Source: Ulva prolifera (Eukaryota > Chlorophyta > Ulvophyceae > Ulvales > Ulvaceae). Taken from it: 64,000 nucleotides of DNA. Positions 62,036-64,000 of the stretch are shown here, piece by piece (position 1 is the first letter of the stretch; each line of letters begins with the position of its first letter). Under the pieces are notes generated by a model that had not been told where the DNA came from, did no database searches, and saw only the letters and a list, made by a program, of their open reading frames with translations. Made by a program: the position numbers and the translations under genes. The stretch is from positions 12,001,257 through 12,065,256 of the forward strand of contig CM041197.1 of assembly GCA_023078555.1 (NCBI GenBank), read 5' to 3'.

Positions 62036-63965
62036 GGAGCAACACCCAATGCTCGCACACAGCCTGCTCCGCACACAGCACCAGGACACCCCACGCCCAC
62101 TCCCCCCTCCCCACCTGCTGCACCGAGGCAGAGCAGCAACACTGCATGTTTCCACACAGCCTTCTCCGCAACGCCACCAGCACACCCCACGCCCACTCCC
62201 CCCTCCCCACCTGCTGCACCGAGGCAGAGCAGCAACACTGCATATTTCCACACAGCCTTCTCCGCACACGGCACCAGCACACCCCACGCCCACTCCCCCC
62301 TCTCCACCTGCTGCGCCGAGGCAGAGCAGCAACACTGCATGTTTCCACACAGCCTTCTCCGCACACAGCACCAGCACACCTTACGCCCACTCCCCCCTCT
62401 CCACCTGCTGCGCCGAGGCAGAGCAGCAACACTGCATGTTTCCACACAGCCTTCTCCGCACACGGCACCAGCACACCCCACGCCCACTCCCCCCTCTCCA
62501 CCTGCTGCGCATAGGCAGAGCAGCAACACTGCATGTTTCCACACAGCCTTCTCCGCACACGGCACCAGCACACCCCACGCCCACTCCCCCCTCTCCACCT
62601 GCTGCGCCGAGGCAGAGCAGCAACACTGCATGTTTCCCCACAGCCTTCTCCGCACACGCCACCAGCACACCCCACGCCCACTCCCCCCTCTCCACCTGCT
62701 GCGCCGAGGCAGAGCAGCAACACTGCATGTTTCCACACAGCCTTCTTCGCACACAGCACCAGCACACCATACGCCCACTCCCCGCTCTCCACCTGCTGCG
62801 CCGAGGCAGAGCAGCAACACTGCATGTTTCCACACAGCCTTCTCCGCACACGGCACCAGCACACCCCACGCCCACTCCCCCCTCTCCACCTGCTGCACCC
62901 AGGCAGAGCAGCAACACTGCATGTTTCCACACAGCCTTCTCCGCACACGGCACCAGCACACCCCACGCCCACTCCCCCCTCTCCACCTGCTGCACCGAGG
63001 CAGAGCAGCAACACTGCATGTTTCCACACAGCCTTCTTCGCACACAGCACCAGCACACCATACGCCCACTCCCCGCTCTCCACCTGCTGCGCCGAGGCAG
63101 AGCAGCAACACTGCATGTTTCCACACAGCCTTCTCCGCACACGGCACCAGCACACCCCACGCCCACTCCCCCCTCTCCACCTGCTGCGCCGAGGCAGAGC
63201 AGCAACACTGCATGTTTCCACACAGCCTTCTCCGCACACAGCACCAGCACACCTTACGCCCACTCCCCCCTCTCCACCTGCTGCGCCGAGGCAGAGCAGC
63301 AACACTGCATGTTTCCACACAGCCTTCTCCGCACACGGCACCAGCACACCCCACGCCCACTCCCCCCTCTCCACCTGCTGCGCAGAGGCAGAGCAGCAAC
63401 ACTGCATGTTTCCACACAGCCTGCTCCGCACACAGCACCAGCACACCCCACGCCCACTCCCCCCTCTCAACCTGCTGCGCCGAGGCAGAGCAGCAACACT
63501 GCATATTTCCACACAGCCTTCTCCGCACACGCCACCAGCACACCCCACGCCCACTCCCCCCTCCCAGCCTGCTGCGCCGAGGCAGAGCAGCAACACTGCA
63601 TGTTTCCACACAGCCTTCTCCGCACACGCCACCAGCACACCCCACGCCCACTCCCCCCTCTCCACCTGCTGCACCGAGGCAGAGCAGCAACACTGCATAT
63701 TTCCACACAGCCTTCTCCGCACACGCCACCAGCACACCCCACGCCCACTCCCCCCTCCCAGCCTGCTGCACCGAGGCAGAGCAGCAACACTGCATGTTTC
63801 CACACAGCCTTCTTCGCACACAGCACCAGCACACCATACGCCCACTCCCCGCTCTCCACCTGCTGCGCCGAGGCAGAGCAGCAACACTGCATGTTTCCAC
63901 ACAGCCTTCTCCGCACACGGCACCAGCACACCCCACGCCCACTCCCCCCTCTCCACCAGCTGCAC
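62036..63965 (+). repeat. 97-bp C-rich minisatellite, about 20 copies
   Basis: The phrase GCAACACTGCATGTTTCCAC recurs every 96-97 bases. Each unit then reads ACAGCCTTCTCCGCACACGG, CACCCCACGCCCACTCCCCC, CTCTCCACCTGCTGCGCCGA. Copies differ at a few linked sites (CACCCCACG, CACCATACG or CACCTTACG; CATGTTT or CATATTT; TTCTTCG or TTCTCCG), giving hints of a three-unit repeat. As 97 is not a multiple of three and the unit has few stops, one plus frame (659 codons) and two minus frames (660 and 692 codons) stay open. I do not call these genes. The last unit decays at CTCCACCAGCTGC, leaving 35 unrelated bases before the window end. Confidence 0.93.
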
Positions 63966-64000
63966 TAATGTGGATCAGCAGTGGCGGCAACCGCTCTGGT

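Noticed and set aside
61989-63968. Plus-strand ORF of 659 codons in the 97-bp array, and minus-strand ORFs of 660-692 codons
   Set aside because: Several frames on both strands are open at once, as expected of a short stop-poor repeat; no independent coding evidence.

Overview
This is eukaryotic DNA. It is almost entirely repeat: a 20-bp satellite fills about 45 kb, and the genes it contains have short GT-AG introns and encode a Tnp2-type CACTA (EnSpm) transposase. The spelling of the transposase, above all its C-terminal FWVERMVQLVKR region and the zinc-binding region before its core, recalls Tnp2 proteins I associate with green algae. A chlorophyte host is therefore my best guess, but this is inference and no host gene in the window proves it.

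Layout. Positions 1-5992 and 20631-59815 are one tandem array of a 20-bp unit (consensus CGTAAGTCCCGAGCAGTGTA), running in the same orientation on both sides and beginning before the window. Between them, at 5993-20630, sits a structurally complete CACTA transposon of 14,638 bp. It starts CACTACAAGGATG and ends in the inverted copy of that sequence. It is flanked by a perfect 3-bp target duplication (CGA at 5990-5992 and 20631-20633); removing the element and one CGA restores an exact satellite unit. After the satellite comes about 2.2 kb of non-tandem sequence (59816-62035) with no confidently recognised gene, then a C-rich minisatellite of about 97 bp (62036-63965).

The transposon holds three genes or gene-like regions. 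(1) A seven-exon Tnp2 transposase lies on the minus strand (16794 to 12320). It has one in-frame TGA near its N-terminus and one exon junction I could not resolve. (2) A seven-exon gene lies on the plus strand (17175-19779), transcribed away from the transposase. I reconstructed it from phase-compatible splice sites; it would encode about 680 residues with a C-terminal coiled coil, like the TnpA DNA-binding partner of plant CACTA elements. (3) An unrecognised minus-strand ORF (8753 to 7866) stays open in the same frame after its stop down to 7569. The 380-bp gap between the two divergent genes carries a perfect 34-bp palindrome, a good candidate operator or binding site. Between the third gene and the transposase is a tandem array of a 344-bp unit (9098-12268) that alternates between two variants.

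The satellite has its own organisation. Each unit is a nearly constant 12-mer (AAGTCCCGAGCA) plus an 8-mer drawn from a small set of alternatives, and strings of these 8-mers are copied in blocks of about 0.7 to 3.6 kb. One short stretch (28341-28790) is dense in single-base indels and may be an assembly seam. The very long minus-strand ORFs in the satellite, and the ORFs in the 97-bp and 344-bp repeats, are by-products of repeats that lack stop codons and are not annotated as genes.
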